Of a stretch of 64,000 nucleotides of DNA, positions 39,701 through 54,700 are shown in pieces (the stretch's first letter is position 1; each line of letters begins with the position of its first letter). Below the pieces are notes generated by a model that did no database searches, had not been told where the DNA came from, and worked only from the letters and a program-made list of their open reading frames with translations. The DNA lies in NCBI RefSeq assembly GCF_021462225.1, contig NC_061798.1, positions 27,231,320 through 27,295,319 of the forward strand, read 5' to 3'. Source of the stretch: Girardinichthys multiradiatus. Taxonomy: Eukaryota > Chordata > Actinopteri > Cyprinodontiformes > Goodeidae. The position numbers and the translations under genes are program-made.

Positions 39701-42700
39701 TACTAACCAATGGTAGGCCTGCATAAAGTCCCTGATTGCAACTTGTTTACTAGCTTGAAACTTGAGCAATTTAAGGAGGTCTTGTGTGAAGCGCTTTACT
39801 TGTGCTCTATGGGTTAGGGTCAGTAAACGTTTGGTACCCATTCCTATAATCTGTTGGTGGAAAATAAAAAGCACAACATGAAACACAAACAAATGCAGTT
39901 TGGAAAAATCATTTAGAGAGAGACTTTTTAAATACCTGCAGCACATGTGGGACAGCTTCCAGAAGATCCAGCAGCTTGGAGAAGCCATAGTCTGAGACTC
40001 GGCATTGCTTAGCGAAGTGATGGTGATAGGAAGGTATAAATTTGCTGATTGGCAAGAGGCAAGATGGCTGACTCTTCAACAGGTCAATAATCTCTCTGCT
40101 AAACTGGATGAGCTGTGGATTGCCAACAGGACTCTTGCAACGCTGAATCCATGGCTCTGCATTAAAAATGCACGCACAAAATATGAACTTCCAGATGCTG
40201 GTATCTGAGAAGTATGAAGACTAGAGACATAATTCTGATATCTGCGTCTATTGCGCCTACCTGAGTTTTGTGCAGGTGGTTTGTTTTGGATCCACTTGAT
40301 GACTTTGAACCCATTCTGAGCTGTGACAATGGTGATACTGGGAACACAGGTAATCAGATGCTCCAGAGGAACACCATCCTCTAGCATCTCAATGCCAACT
40401 TGCAGAGGGCTAAATTTTGCTGCATAGCAGTCTGGAAAACTAAAATTCAAACAAAGCCAAATTTGCTTACTTAAAATGTGCCCCAACACACATTCTGTAA
40501 ACCTTATAGCCTGGATGGTGGCGTTACCTGAGCAGCGGCAGAGTGCCGTCATGCATCTGCAACAGACTGTGGACCTCAGAGGACAAACTGCTCAGCGACA
40601 TCACGACAAAAGGGATTTTATAGGATTCAGGGTCAAAGTCAGCCTCACTACAATAAAAAAGAAAGAAATATCTCAGTAAACATGACTATCTGCAAACTCT
40701 CACTACAGCACTTTGCACAAGTATTCACATACCCAAACCTGTTTCACAATTTGTTAGGGATACAGCAAACATATCCAACAACTAGGAAATAATTAACCAA
40801 ATAATTAGTCGTTTCCTTATTCCAGTTATAATCATTAGTAGATAAATAGTTGTTAGCTTTCAGCTGCTCTTCTGTCTGTTAGGCTGCATGAATCTCAAAC
40901 CATTTAAAGGCCCAGGCTTCCAAGGATAACGACCCTGGCCTTGGGTAGCCCTGATAACTCCCCTGTTTCTTCACATTTCCTGTCAGTTTCATGCACAGGA
41001 GAGTTGCTGGCAGCCATAAGACATAAGTCGAGGATTAAACAGTTTTAGTTGGTGTTAATATATTTTCCCCGTCTCCATCTTGTCACCCACAGAAGGCCTT
41101 CGATTGACAGCATCTCAGGCTGTTTCGACCAAACAGGAGGCCTCTGCAAAACGGACTGGTTCCAAAAGATTACCTCTGACTGTGGTGAAGATTACGATTT
41201 TGTTTTTAGGTTTGAGACAACAGATAAGAAGCTGAGTGTCACCAAGAAAACAACAACAAGCCTGATGACAAAACTGAAGTCTAAAAATTGAAGAAAATTG
41301 TTGGTAATAATTTGTATAGTTTATAACTTCTTGCACTGAAATGTTTACACTTCCTGTTTCTTAAAGGCTTTGAGGGACGTTGGCACGATATTATTTGTTC
41401 AGTTTAAATTCCTAATAGTAAGGGGTTCCCTCCAAAAACATGTCTAAAAATTTTATTTTTCATTATTTTACAGCAACACGGTAGGAAAAAAAAAAGTAAC
41501 ATTTCATATATACACATTTATTATTTAGGTAAAAATAATCCTAACAGGAATAACAAATACCTGATCATTTTAGTGAAGATCTTTAGGATAATAAAAATTT
41601 TAAAAAAATTGTTTCAAAACTAAAACTAAAGATGTGTTTCTGTGCGACACATTATACCCAACTCCATTCTATCCTAACATTTTATGAATGTAGAAAATAA
41701 ATGATTTTCCTTTAAAAAAGGAAAGTGGTTTTAAAAACATTCCTCATGTTTTTATTATATTTACAGTAAATTGTGTCACATAAAAGTAGAAAGTTCAGTT
41801 TTAGTCAACTAAACCTGACTACAAATGAGTGAACTACTAAACCTACATGAATTTTAGTCAAAAGACCGATTAAAACTAAACGAATTCTGGACATAAAAAA
41901 AAGATCTGAAAAGGTAGAAAGGGTGTGAATACTTTTCCAAGGCACAGTATGAACATGTTTGTTTACCTGAAGTCTTGCTTAGCATAATGATGTCTGCAAA
42001 CAGGCTCGTGGTACTCGAGTTCCTCAAACACAACAGGACTCCCGCTTGCAGAGGAACCTTCTTGGGACCGAGAAGATCCTAGTGGACTCTTATGGATTTG
42101 GATGTTGGGAAGAAGGCACACTAGCCTGGAACTTCCCTGTTCCCGCACTGAGAGCACATCTGATAACTTGTACAGATCACCAATGACGAGTTTACGGCAG
42201 AACCTTAATAAAAAACAAAAAAGAAAGGAGAACACGGCGAGTTAGTTACTTTACGGTATAGACATCAAGTAAATTCTTTCAGAGTTGAAAGCAATGGGTG
42301 AGACAGGTACAGACTTCTTCTCATAGATCTCAGCAAGTTTGAACAGAGGGAGACAATTGGCAGGAGCATCCTGGAGAATGCAGATGAGCTCCGTGCTGCA
42401 AAATGTCACAAGGAAAATTAGAGGCTCATCTGAAGCAAAACATCTGAGAATGCATTTATGCCTTTTCATTTCTAGATAAATGACCAACTTATTCACTAAA
42501 CTGTACCTGAGCAAGGAAAGAGATCTGCTGTTGCCCCCAGTGACCAGAGACACTTGAATGCGTTTACTTCCAATCTTATAACGGTGCAGAGCACCGACAG
42601 CACTGATGGCCTGCTGCAGGGACATCATCTGAACTGTGGCCTTCAGCTGATAGTCAGTGTGAGGGCTCAGATCCACAACTTTCACCTAGACAAAAGAAAA

Positions 42701-45700
42701 AAAAAAAGCATACAAAACAGGAATGTTTGAGTGTAGAAGGTATGACACATCATGTTTCCAACCTGTATTTCCAAACACTGGTATTTTGGTTTGGTTGACT
42801 TCCAGGAGTGAGCTTTACCTGTCCATATCGAGAGAAGGTGTCATGCAGTATTTGCTGCAGATCTTTGCGGGACATTCTGTAGTCAAGGTTGGCTATCTGG
42901 AGTTCTGCCCCCTCTGAGAAAGGCTCAGCTGGACCTTCAGGGCAAGAGCTGTGAGCGGTTGTGAGCAGAGGAGAGGAGCGGCTGGACAGGCAGGGGGATC
43001 CGCTCCTTTTTGTTGGAACAGGGGAAGATTGTTAAAATAAAAATAACCAACAATTATTAAAAAAAAAAAAAGGTTCTGGATGATATTTATGCAGTTTTAT
43101 TACCGGGAGGACCAGGACCCCTGAGACGGGACAAGCGGGCTGAAGCTCCGGTTCAGGTTTAGCTTGCTGAAGGCTGAGGGTGTGCTAATCTTGAACTCAC
43201 CCGAGTTCATGTCCCTCTGCGCTACAGGTGATCTGGTTACACGGCGAGGACTGGAGCCCTCTCTTTTACACAGAAAGAAGGGAGGGCTCTTTAGGTTGGC
43301 AAGTACACTCATGTTTGGGGAAAAACTGAATCTACAACTGCACATACATCTACTCAGCAAGTATTTCTAAAAAGGTACTACAGTCAATATAATCTAAAAG
43401 CAATTCCTATAAAGCCAGTTACACTGAAGTGCAAAAGTATTCACACTGTTTGAAAAGCTTCACATTTTGTCAAATTACTACTACAACCATCAATGTATTT
43501 TACAGAGATTTTTTGAGATGAACATGAAGTAGTACATAATCGTAAAGTGGAAGGAAAATTATACGTTTCTTTTTCCCAGCATAAATAGGACTTCAAGTAC
43601 AGGTCAAAATGTTCAGCGTTTGTCTCATCAGAACAAAGCACCATCGTCCACATGCTGTCTGTACTGTGCAGACAGATGAGATGAGCGGTGCAACGCAGGA
43701 TATTTAGAGTTCAGGGGATTGTTTTATGATCCAACCCTGCTTTAAACGTCTCAACTTTATCCCAGCTGTATTCCTCGGTGTTCGTGATGCCTTTTTTCCC
43801 CTCTAAAGTTCTCAAACAAACCTCTGAGGCCTTCACAGAACATCTGGATTTATACTGCGATGAAAGAAGACACAGGTGGACTATTTATAAATTAGGTGAC
43901 TTCTGAAGGCAGTTACAATAGACTTTATTTAGGGGCATCAAAGCAAAAGAGGCTAAAAACAAATTCATACAACCCTTAAGATTTTTTGTTTGAAAAAGAA
44001 AAAAAACAAAAAATGAATACTGCACCTTCAGAATTCTGAACAGATTAAAAGGGGTCTAAATAAGAGTTTGTAAAATAAAAAACAGATAGTCAACCTTGTC
44101 TGTGTACCTCTTGTGTATAGATTCTCCAGTTAGGCCAAACTTGGTCTGCTCCTCCTGGGCTCCCGTCTCATTTCTGTGGGGTGATGAGGAAGCGGCTCGC
44201 CTTCTGCCCAGGTGTGGCAGGCCCACCCTGGACTTTGTTTCCATGTTAACCATCTCCTAAATTAAGACAGTAGAAGACCTTCTTATATCTGGATCCAGAG
44301 CATGCATTTTTCAGAAAAAAAAAAAGAAAAAAAGGTAAAGATGGATGTGTCAGTGACATTTGCAAGGCTGCATGCAAACAAGCGGAAGAAAAATCAGACT
44401 GTCACAAACAAACACTTTAAGGTGAAAAGTAGGGATGTGCAGTTAAGATGAATTAAATCAAGCACAAATTTTACAACCTATTCCAATTAGGAAGCAGGTA
44501 CTGAGCTGTGTTTGCTGTGCTGCACATAACTTAAGCTTTGATTTAAATGTTAAAGTTCAACAAGAAATGCTTAAAATCCCCATTCCTACTTTAGACGTTA
44601 ATGGGTCAGTTTTGATCAGTCTGTCACATCAGTTTGATTGACTGCAAACAAGGTGGGAAAAAAAAAGAAGAAAAAAAGTCAAATCAACAGCCTGATGTCT
44701 TAGTCAGCACAGAAAACAGGAAAAAACATGGAAGGATAAAACTGAATCTGGACAAGACAAACTGGCTAGTAGAAATATGGCGTCACATGTAAAACAAGGA
44801 ACAACTCATCTATTAATATGACATGATAAAAATGGTACCAGCACAAACAATGCATGCTATGAGCTAGAAGAGGCAGACAAATGAAGGCGAGCATGCAGCT
44901 ACAAACTGTTAGTAAAGCAGCAATTACAAGAACTTCGAGGGGAGGAGAAGCTACTGCAATTTACACGGCAGCCCAAACAAGGACAGAGCGCAGTGGAGGT
45001 TGGAGGGAGGCGGGCATGGAGGAGTCTGCTGACCTGATGCGGTTTGGCTGGAGCACCACCGGGAGGCCCACTGGAACCCCTCCTGGGGCTGTAGGGCCTC
45101 TCGGGCACCAGGCCAGAGGCGGGAAAGGGGCGAGTGGCTCGCCGTGGCCTCCTGGGCGATCTGGGCTTCTCCAGGGGCAGAAAAGAGGAGGAAGATATGG
45201 TTGGGAAAGGGGCGAGCACAGACACCTTGGTTTCGAACGACCGGGGTTTAGACTGAAGCTGAGCCCCAGGACCAACATCATCTCTGGGCCTTGGTGAGAA
45301 AGAGAGGCTGATTCTGTAGCCAAACACATCCTCGTTATCCATTCGTTTGCGGGCCCGTGCAGCTGCCTCAGGGCTACCAAAGCGGAGGACTGCTGAACCC
45401 TGGGCCATGCTCTGCACTTTGCCCCCGCAGTTGTCTGACAGGCGGCGAAGCCTAAGCTTTACAGCATTCTGCAGGGTCTTGTCACAGATGATGGGGAGGT
45501 TGTGCACATAGAGGAGGCTGAAACTGGACTGAAGGAGGGGAGGAAGAGACATTGTGCCTGTCTGGTTTGTACAATTAGACTTAAGATACAAAACTGAAGA
45601 TTTTTTTTGTCTTTTAAAATAAAACGTTGGGGGTCAACATTAGCAAAAAACTGAAACACAACTACAAACACAAAAGACTAAAAATCACACTACAAAACAG

Positions 45701-48700
45701 AATTTTGTTATGAGTTAGAATTGAATGGGTGAAATATCTGACAAGTTACCTAAAGCCCTAAAACTGTGCTTTGCTAAAGTATTTTCTACATTTCATCATG
45801 TTACAACCACAAACATTAAGATATGTGTGATTTTGTACAACACCTCAGTCAAACTGAATAAGGTGCATCCATGAACATTAGATTTCAAATATGATTCTCA
45901 ATTGAAAGTAGGTCTGAACTTTGACTGGGCCATTCTAGCACATGAACATGCTTTGATCTAAACCATACGTTTACCAGCTTCTCTGCTTCTGGTGAAGGAA
46001 AGGATCTCCATACAAGGATGATATTTCCACCATGATTTACAGCGGGGACAGTGTGTTAAGGCTGATGTGCCCTGCAAGTTTTCAGACACATGCAGCATTT
46101 TGCACGTAGGCCAAAAAGCTCAACTTTGGTCTCATCTGACCAGAACACTTTCTTCCACATGTTTTCATAAATGTGGCCAGATGTTTTCAGTGCATGACCA
46201 ATAGTTGTCTTATCAACAGGTTATTCCACTTGAGCAGTGGATGGTGCAGCTCCCCCAGAGTTTCCATGGACCTATTGGCCGCTGTTTGGGATTCATGCTC
46301 TCCCCACTCAGCCTGTCGGTTTAGGTGGATGGCCAGGTCTGGGTACATTTATGGTTGCGTTATATATATATATATATATGCTGAAAGTTTGGGATATTGT
46401 TTCATAACCCGGCTTTCTACAGCTGCTCTCCAACAGCGGCATTTATGGTTGGAATAAATTACATAAAGATCATTTTCCTTCCACTTCACAATTAGGCCAA
46501 CACAGAGCTGTGCCCATCACATAATTTCCACAAAAAAAAAATACAATATATTGGATGTAAGGTGGACAATTTTAAGAGATACTTCTGAAATATACTGTAA
46601 ATCAGTTTCATATAATTTTAAGAAAAAGAAACCGACTATGTAACAGTTGCTTCTTGATGGAGTTAAACTCTGACTGCCATTTTAATATGAGAAGGTGGGG
46701 GTCAAAGGCCAAGGTAGGCTTTATGAAGACTTTAACTGATAGGGAAAAAGAAATGCATGTCAAATTCAGGATAAACAAATGAAAAACATCAGATTTGAAA
46801 AACCTTCTATAAGCACTGGAGATCTGTAATGTTTAGAAGATGCCAAGTCTGCTTCATGTTCTGTTTTTCTAGAAGAGCACATCCCAAAATTACTTTTTTC
46901 TTTGTTTAATCTGGACAGTACCAGCTTACCTGGGGTAAATCAAGGATTTAAAACGGTGTGTCAGGCTTTAGTAGAGGATTCCAAGGCTTACCTGTGATTT
47001 GACAAGCATGCGCAGTGGTAGATCAGCTGTGATTTCCTGAAATGGCACATGGCGGTGGGCGTGCTGCAGCAGAGTCGAAGATGTGTGGTTGCCATGGATC
47101 AGAATCACCTGGAAGCCGTGGCGATGACGCAAGTCACTCAGTTCGCTGGCAAAATTCACATCCGCTGTTGAAAGAGAGAGAGTATACAATACATTTTTAA
47201 AATAATCTGTAAACGCAGGCAATTGTGGGTAAACGAGGCAACTCACAGGACACCAGAACGACGGTCGCAGGTGCAGTGTGGGTATCAGCAAATCGCCTCA
47301 GGCTCTGCCGAAGTTTGTCATCGGCAGCATTCTTAGCTGTGGCATTAATATGAGCAACAGTAACCTGATGGAAAGCCAAAAGTACAATATATAAAAATAT
47401 CAGTTCTTTGCAATAATCAGTGTACATCGTGCAGTTTGACTTAAAGTAATCACAGACACAAGTAAAGCAAATCTACCAGAATCAATTGAAACAAGCCCAG
47501 TCTTAGAGGTGTAGATCTATTAGTTCTGAATGCCACAAATCTGGCTTTTAAGGAAGAGAAGCAAGAATAAACTATTGTTGTTCAACAGGAACAGGAAGAA
47601 CTTAGCTGATTTGATGGAAGAAGCTAGACAGGTCAGTGCTGGAAGAAAACCTGCTCTTGGCACTTCCGTTTATGACATCATGTAAATCTCAACAACTTAG
47701 CCATTTGTCCGGTTATAACATGACAAAACTGTATAGAAGTTCAAGGGGTATAAAACCAATGCACACAACCAGAGTACGTTGAGAACTGTAATTCTTTCAG
47801 ATACCTGGCAGTTGTTGAGCTCTTGGATGACTGCTTTGCTCTCTTTGCTGATGTCACAGACGCAGATAAACTCTGCTTCACGGTGTCCCTGGAAGAACCT
47901 GCTGCGAATCCGCTGCACCACTGCTTCAGCGGAGCGTCCACTGGGCACGCTGCAGTTTTCAATGTCCCAGAAGACACCGACGGGAGGGATGCTCTCAGGA
48001 ACACTATTCTCTGAACATAACAAATCAGTCGTTTACATACTTCAACAATATGCAAACTCTATTAGTGCTTCTGAAAGTAAGTCTCAATAAAAAGTGTAAC
48101 TCACAAGGACATGTAATATGCTCACGTTTGCTCACCATATTTATAGCCAATCTTGTCATGTTTGGGGGACGGCATGAGCATCATGCCATCAGAGGACGTC
48201 CCACATCCATTACAAATGGGAAGAGGGATGGGAACAGTTGGAGGTGCAGGAATGTCAGCCCACAATTTGGACTCTGAACTCAAACCAGTCTTTGGCTGCA
48301 AATCAGGGAAATACCAACAAACATCAGGAAAACTAAAGAATGGATAAACAATATAGATTTCAAACCAGTTTACTCATCAGAACTCAGATATTCAAATCTT
48401 CATGGTGCAAAACTCCAAGAAAACCAAACTGAAAGAAGTGAACCAAACCAACCTTTAACAAGCACGCCTGGCAGAAGTGTGCCCCATTCCGACAAACAGT
48501 GTGTTTTACATCCTGGAGCACAGGATTAGAGTAGAGGTGTGCTGAGGTGGTTGAAGTGGTAACAGTTGTGCTGCTTGGGTGATCACAGAGTGCAGTTCTT
48601 TGGGATGTTCTTGTTGATGTGGTGCAGTCCACACCACACGTGTAAAAGCCAGAGGAAACCAGACAAGAATCCTGCACAGGAGCAGGTGGAAAGGCAACGG

Positions 48701-51700
48701 AGGAAGACAGGGGTGCAGAAGAGGGAAATGTGCTGTGCTGACTGAGTGGAAGAGGTAAAGCTGAGCAGGGATGAAGTCCTGAGCAGCAGGGAAAGTAAGG
48801 TTGAAGGGAAAGAGGCTGAGAGGTAGCCACAGAAGAGGGCAACTGAGGTTTGCAACCAAGAGTGAGCAATGGATCAGGCGCCTTATGGTTCAGGTTATCA
48901 TAGCGATAAACAGACAAGGCTACAGAGCACGGATCTAATCTGCTACTACTGCTGCCGATTGGTGCTCTCAGAGAGTTTGATGCTGTCTGAGGTGTACAAA
49001 TGCTGCTGCCAACAACACCTCTTCCACCCAACAAGCCATAGCCGTCTGTGCTGCAGTAGTCACAGTGGGTGCAAATGCTTACTTTGGGGCTAGCCCCTTC
49101 TTGTTGGCGTTTTGATGGCGAGTGTCGTTGGTGCGAGTCTCGTGTTGGCTGCAGGGAAGGTGGCAAGCAGGCAGGAGGCAAAGGTGCTGAAGGAAAGGCC
49201 TGGGATAACTGCGATGTAGAAGGATAATGAGGAAGAGGAGGAGGCGGCGGTGGAGGGACATCCTTTAGGTCCAGCACAGCTTTTTGGTTGTCCATGTAAA
49301 TGTTCTGAAATATTAAAAACCAAAACATACAGATTTCAGGATTCATTCAACTTTTCCATTTCAAAATTCAAATACTTTTATGGATTCAAATTCCTGTATT
49401 TTTCTTGGCATCATTGTACATACAGGGTTTCTCACAGTTTCTGAAAGTTTACTTTAAGTCCTAAAACTGAAAACAGTTTTAAGACCATTGTGATTTAAAT
49501 CCAAGACCTTTATGAACTATGAAAAACAATGTACTTAACTCCTATATTTTAAAGTCACTTGATAACCAGAAACAAGTTCAAATATAATTTTACCGCCAAT
49601 GATTTTGGTATTTTTTGGTATGTGACTCAAGTTCTTTCACATCTAGAATAGCTTCAGTGCCTGTAATCTAAAGTAACCCTAACAAATGTTAGTTGCAAAA
49701 GGTTTTAGTCAACAATTGATCATGGGGCATCATGGGGCTTGTAGTTTGGTCACAGGTTAACAGCCAAAGTCCTCAGCCAGAACTACAAAGCACAGATTTA
49801 TGAATTTAAGGCTTAAACTAACATAATTAAATGTAAGACTTGAAGACTTTAAGACCTTGCAGAAATCCTGTACAACACATCCACCTACTGGTACATCATA
49901 CTACTGAAGTTGGCTTCTGATTCAGCAATAAAAAAAACAATTCAGCTGCATTTTGGCATCTTGTTCAAAACAGTGTTTTTCAACCCTGGTCCTCGAGGCA
50001 CACAGGCCTGCATGTCTTAGATGCCTCCCTGCTTTTCATGCACCTGATTTCATTTAATGCCTGATTAACAGGCTTTTGCTCCACTGCAATCATCAGTCAG
50101 GTGTGCTAAAGCAGGGATGCCTCTAAAACACGCAGGGTTGAAAAACACTGATCTAATATCTGAATTTCAACATTTCTAATCCTATAGTATGGCTTAAAAT
50201 TATTCATACCCCTTGCAAACTTAGTTACAAATATTCTCATTTGAATCAAAAAGTTTGTTTCTGACTGGTAATAAGAAAGGCATCTCTCAAAAAAACTATG
50301 TAGAAAGGGAAGAATAAAAAAAGTTATTAAAAACACAGCACAAAAAAAAAAAAAATGAATAGAAATAGGAAATCTTTTATTGACAACAATCAAGCCCTTG
50401 TTATAATTAGTGAGCAGTTTTTTGAATGTTCCCACTGGTATTTTGACGATTTATAATTTGGTTAACAACTCCAGCGCTTTGAGCTTGGATGGCCTCTTTG
50501 CCATCGCTCTGACCTTTAGCTCCTTCCACAGATTCTGTTTTTCCCCCACATCCAGACTAGACATTTAAAGCAAACCACATGGAGAGACCTGTTGCCTGCA
50601 TGTGCCAGGGCAGTTTTACCCAATAGATACCTCAAGATGATTTCCCAGTTTACTTTATTGAAATCAAGACAACATCTGGCATCAAAGACCGGCCAAATCA
50701 ATTAAACAGGAACTTGTGTTTGTATCACCTTCTGTAGTTCTATAACTTGGATTTTGTGTGTGGGTAGTAACTCTACAAGATCACCAGTCACCACCAAGGC
50801 ACAGCCATAGATACTGATATAGTGGTAGGTCTGCAACAAAGCAAAGGAGCGGCAGCCCCCAAGCAAGAGGCACAGGGAGAGACGCAGGGCACCAGACACC
50901 TGACCAAGCCTCCCAGTGCATCCCAGGCCTGGAGCCTGGTTGCCCTACCAGTCGTGTGATTGCACAAGCCCCCAGCAGCAAAACAGTGAAACAGTCACCC
51001 CAACAGATCTGAGAACCGTAAGCCACCAGTGAGGAGCCCACCAGGCTGCGACATGGCACAAGGCCCGCACAGACACCATCACACCAAGTAGGCACCCTCC
51101 ACAGATTCTCAATCGAATAGAAACTGATACTCTGGCTGGGCCTCTCCAAATCTCCATCATTCTTTCCTGTCAGAACACACTTGTTTACTTTAAATCTACA
51201 TCTGCCAGGGGTATGAATTTCAAGCCTAACTGTAGACATGTTAAATAATGACAGGATTATGCTACACAGAAGACAAATTTTGTTTATATTTAATGAAATT
51301 ATTAGAAAAACAAAACAAAAACAAAAACAGGAGTAGCTTTGATTGGCATCTAAACAGCTAGTTTAAGAACCACAGGACCATTTTACAACCCTTGTCTAAA
51401 AGGAATTTTTAAAAAAAAGCATCAAATATGTGTTTCCTAAACATTTTTGGACTTGGAAAAATCTAAAAAATCAAGGTCAATACACTCAAGGCTACATATG
51501 AACACTGATATGTCTTTGGATTGTTTTCAAATTTCTTTAGAAACATTTAAGCTAATAATGGAGTTGATTGAATAAGTATACTACAATGGGTTTCTGGCGT
51601 TTACCACTTCTTTTATCCAATCCAACTTTATTTATAAAGCACTTTTGCAGACCAGAGTGCTGTACAGAAACTAGATTCCAACACAGCTCATAATTCAAAC

Positions 51701-54700
51701 AAAAACACAACACCTTACACAATGTCAAAAGCCAAAGAAAACAAGTAGATTTTAAGACGCGTTTTAAAAACAGACAGTGAAGGGGACTGTTTGAGTTGGA
51801 GGGGCAGCTTGTTCCAAAGTTTAGGAGCTGCTGCAGCAAAAGATCGATCTCCCTTAAGTTTAAGTCTGGTCTTACGGACCCTCAGGAGCAGTTGATCAGC
51901 TGATCTAAGGGAGCGGGAGGGATGATAGAGATGCAGCAGATCAGCCAGGTAAGGTGGGGCAAGGCCATTCAAAGATTTTAAAACAAATAAACATATTTTA
52001 AAATGGATCCTAAAAGGCACAGGCAGCCGGTGGACTGAAGATAAGATGGGAGGAATGTGCTCATATTTACATGTGCCAGTTAAAAGCCTCACTGCAGCAT
52101 GTTGGACCCTTTGCAGTTGGGCAATGGAGGACCCACTAACCCCCAGATAAAGTGCATTACAGTAATCCAGCCGGGTGGTAATAAAGGCATGGATCACTGT
52201 CTCAAAATGTATTTTTGGAATGAAGTATTTTATTTTGGCTATCTGCCTCAAATGATAAAAACTCCTTTTAACAACTGATGTGGTTGTCCAATTTGAGATC
52301 AGGATCTACTTCAACTCCTAAATTCCTCACTAACAATTTATTGTACTGAGTCAGGGAACCTAGATTTATAGGGGAGTGACCCGCAGTACCTCCAAAAACC
52401 ATAACCTCAGTCTTGGTTTCATTGAAACTCAAAAAATTAATTGCCACCCAGGCCTTCAGGTCCTCAAGACACCTAAGAAGTGAATCTATCGCAAAAGAAT
52501 TTGACTTTTTAAGAGGGACATAGATCTGGCTGTCATCTGCGTAACAATGAAATGATATACCATGCTTTCTGAGAATAGAACCAAGTGGGAGCCAATAGAG
52601 GGAAAACAGAAGCGGGCCTAACATTGAGCCTTGAGGGACTCCACAAAAAAGAGAAGAGGAGGACACTGACCCCTCAAGACCAACACAGAATGTTCGGTTG
52701 GACAGATAGGATGTGAACCAGTTTAAGGCAAAACCCTTGATTCCCACCCACTGGTCCAAACGAGATAACAGAATGTCATGGTCTACAGTGTCAAAAGCAG
52801 CTGTTGGGTCCAAAAGCACAAGGATGACACAATCACCAGTCAGTTGCTAAAAGAATATCATTAAACACTTTTAAAAAAAGAGCTGATTCAGTGCTGTGGA
52901 AAGTTTTAAAACCAGATTGGATAACCTCAAGGATATTATGCTCAAGAAAACTAAGTAATTGACTGTACACAATTTTCTCAAGGACTTTGGAAATAAAAGA
53001 AAGCTTGGAAATTGGCCTAAAATTAGCTAAATTAGTGGTGTGTAGTCCAGTTTTTTTTAATAAGAGGTTGCACCACTGCATGTTTAAAATGATCAGGAAC
53101 CACACCAGAGGACAGACTATTAATAAGTTCAAGACAAAATTGTCCTATGGTGGGGAAAACCCTTTAAAAAGTCGAGGAGGGACAGCCTCATTAGGAGAAC
53201 CTGAAGACTTCAGGTGAGAGAATCTGCTGAAGATAAGACAGAGTCACAGGTTCAAATCTGACAAAAACAGCACAAGCAGGAACATAAATAGAAGGATTAT
53301 GGGCAGAAGGTAAAATATGGTCTCTAATAGTTCTGATTTTATCTATGAAAAAGTGAAGAACGTTTTCACAAAGAACAGAGGGAGCATCAATGCAAACAGT
53401 TTGTGGAGGATTAAGAACCGAGTCAATTATTGTAAATAAAACACAAGGTTTGTGAGAGTTTGACTGGATAACATTAGACAGATATTATTTTGGCTTCCTT
53501 CACAGTCTTGTGATATTGACGCCAAGAACCCTTTGATATTTGAAACAAGACCACCAGCCTGTCCCTTTTCCACCTGCGCTCTGCCCTTCGGCATTCACAC
53601 CTAGCAGCCTGGGTCGTTTGATTCAGCCAGGGCTTAGATTTGAGTTTAGGCTTTCTAGTCTTTACAGGAGCCACAGCGTCCATGACAGACTGGCAGGTTG
53701 CATGAAACCAGAAACTGAAATCCTGCGTGTTGTTGACTGAAGACGCTGCGGTGACACATTTCTGATTAAAAACAGCAGAATATTTTACAGCAGTGGAAGG
53801 GTTAATGATGTGGCAGCTCCTCGCAGGGGAGATTTAACTGAATTTTTAACAACTGAGACCTTAAATAAAACAGGCATATGATCAGAGAAAGCTGAGTCAC
53901 AAATTTCCAGATTAGAAATAGGTAAACCATATGATAAAACCAGAACCAAAGTGTGTCCACATTCTTGAGTGGGACCAGATACAGACTGTACAAGATTAAA
54001 AGAGTCAATCAAATTTAAAAAGTCCATGGCCATCGGTTTATCAGGACAACATACATGGATATTAAAATCTCCAACAATAAGAACATGGTTGTATTTAGGC
54101 ATCACGTCCGCCAGGAAATCTGAAAAGTCGTTGATAAAATCCTTATTTTATTTAGGAGGTCGATAAACGACAGCACCTAACACTGTGTGAGGATGGCCCA
54201 GTTCAAATAAACTCAGTTCAAAGCTGCTGAACAGAGTTGATGGTGACAACTCCTTACATTTAAAACGCCGTTTATATAAAACTGCTATTCCTCCTCCACT
54301 GCCCAATGTCCGCAGGCTGTTAGCTGTTCACCTGGACAACAGAATAGAGTGGAGATGCAGCTGTGAAATCACCTAGAAGAAGGGACAGAGCAGACTGTAC
54401 TTCTTGAGGAAGCTTAGGTCCTTTGGTGTTTGCAGCAAGATGCTGCATATCTTCTATAAGTCTGTTGTGGAAAGTGTGATCTCTTCTACCATCATCTCCT
54501 GGGGAAGCAGCATCAGAGCCAGGGACTTAAAAAAGCTCAACAAGCTGATAAAAAAGGCTGGTTCTGATCTGGGGTCTCCTTTGGAGATCATTGTGGAAAG
54601 AAGGATTCTTCATAAAATGAAGAACATTATGGAGAACTCTGAGCATCCTCTTCATGAGATTGTCCTACAACAACAGAGTGTCTTCAGTCAGAGGCTTCTT

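Noticed and set aside
44881..45297. 138-aa plus-strand frame and 139-aa minus-strand frame in the second frame
   Set aside because: They overlap marf1 exon 7, whose real frame has RRM homology and exact splice phases; the others are GC-driven shadows.
48506..49093. Additional frames over marf1 exon 2
   Set aside because: The exon 2 frame joins correctly to exons 1 and 3 and carries the conserved cysteine clusters; the overlapping frames do not.
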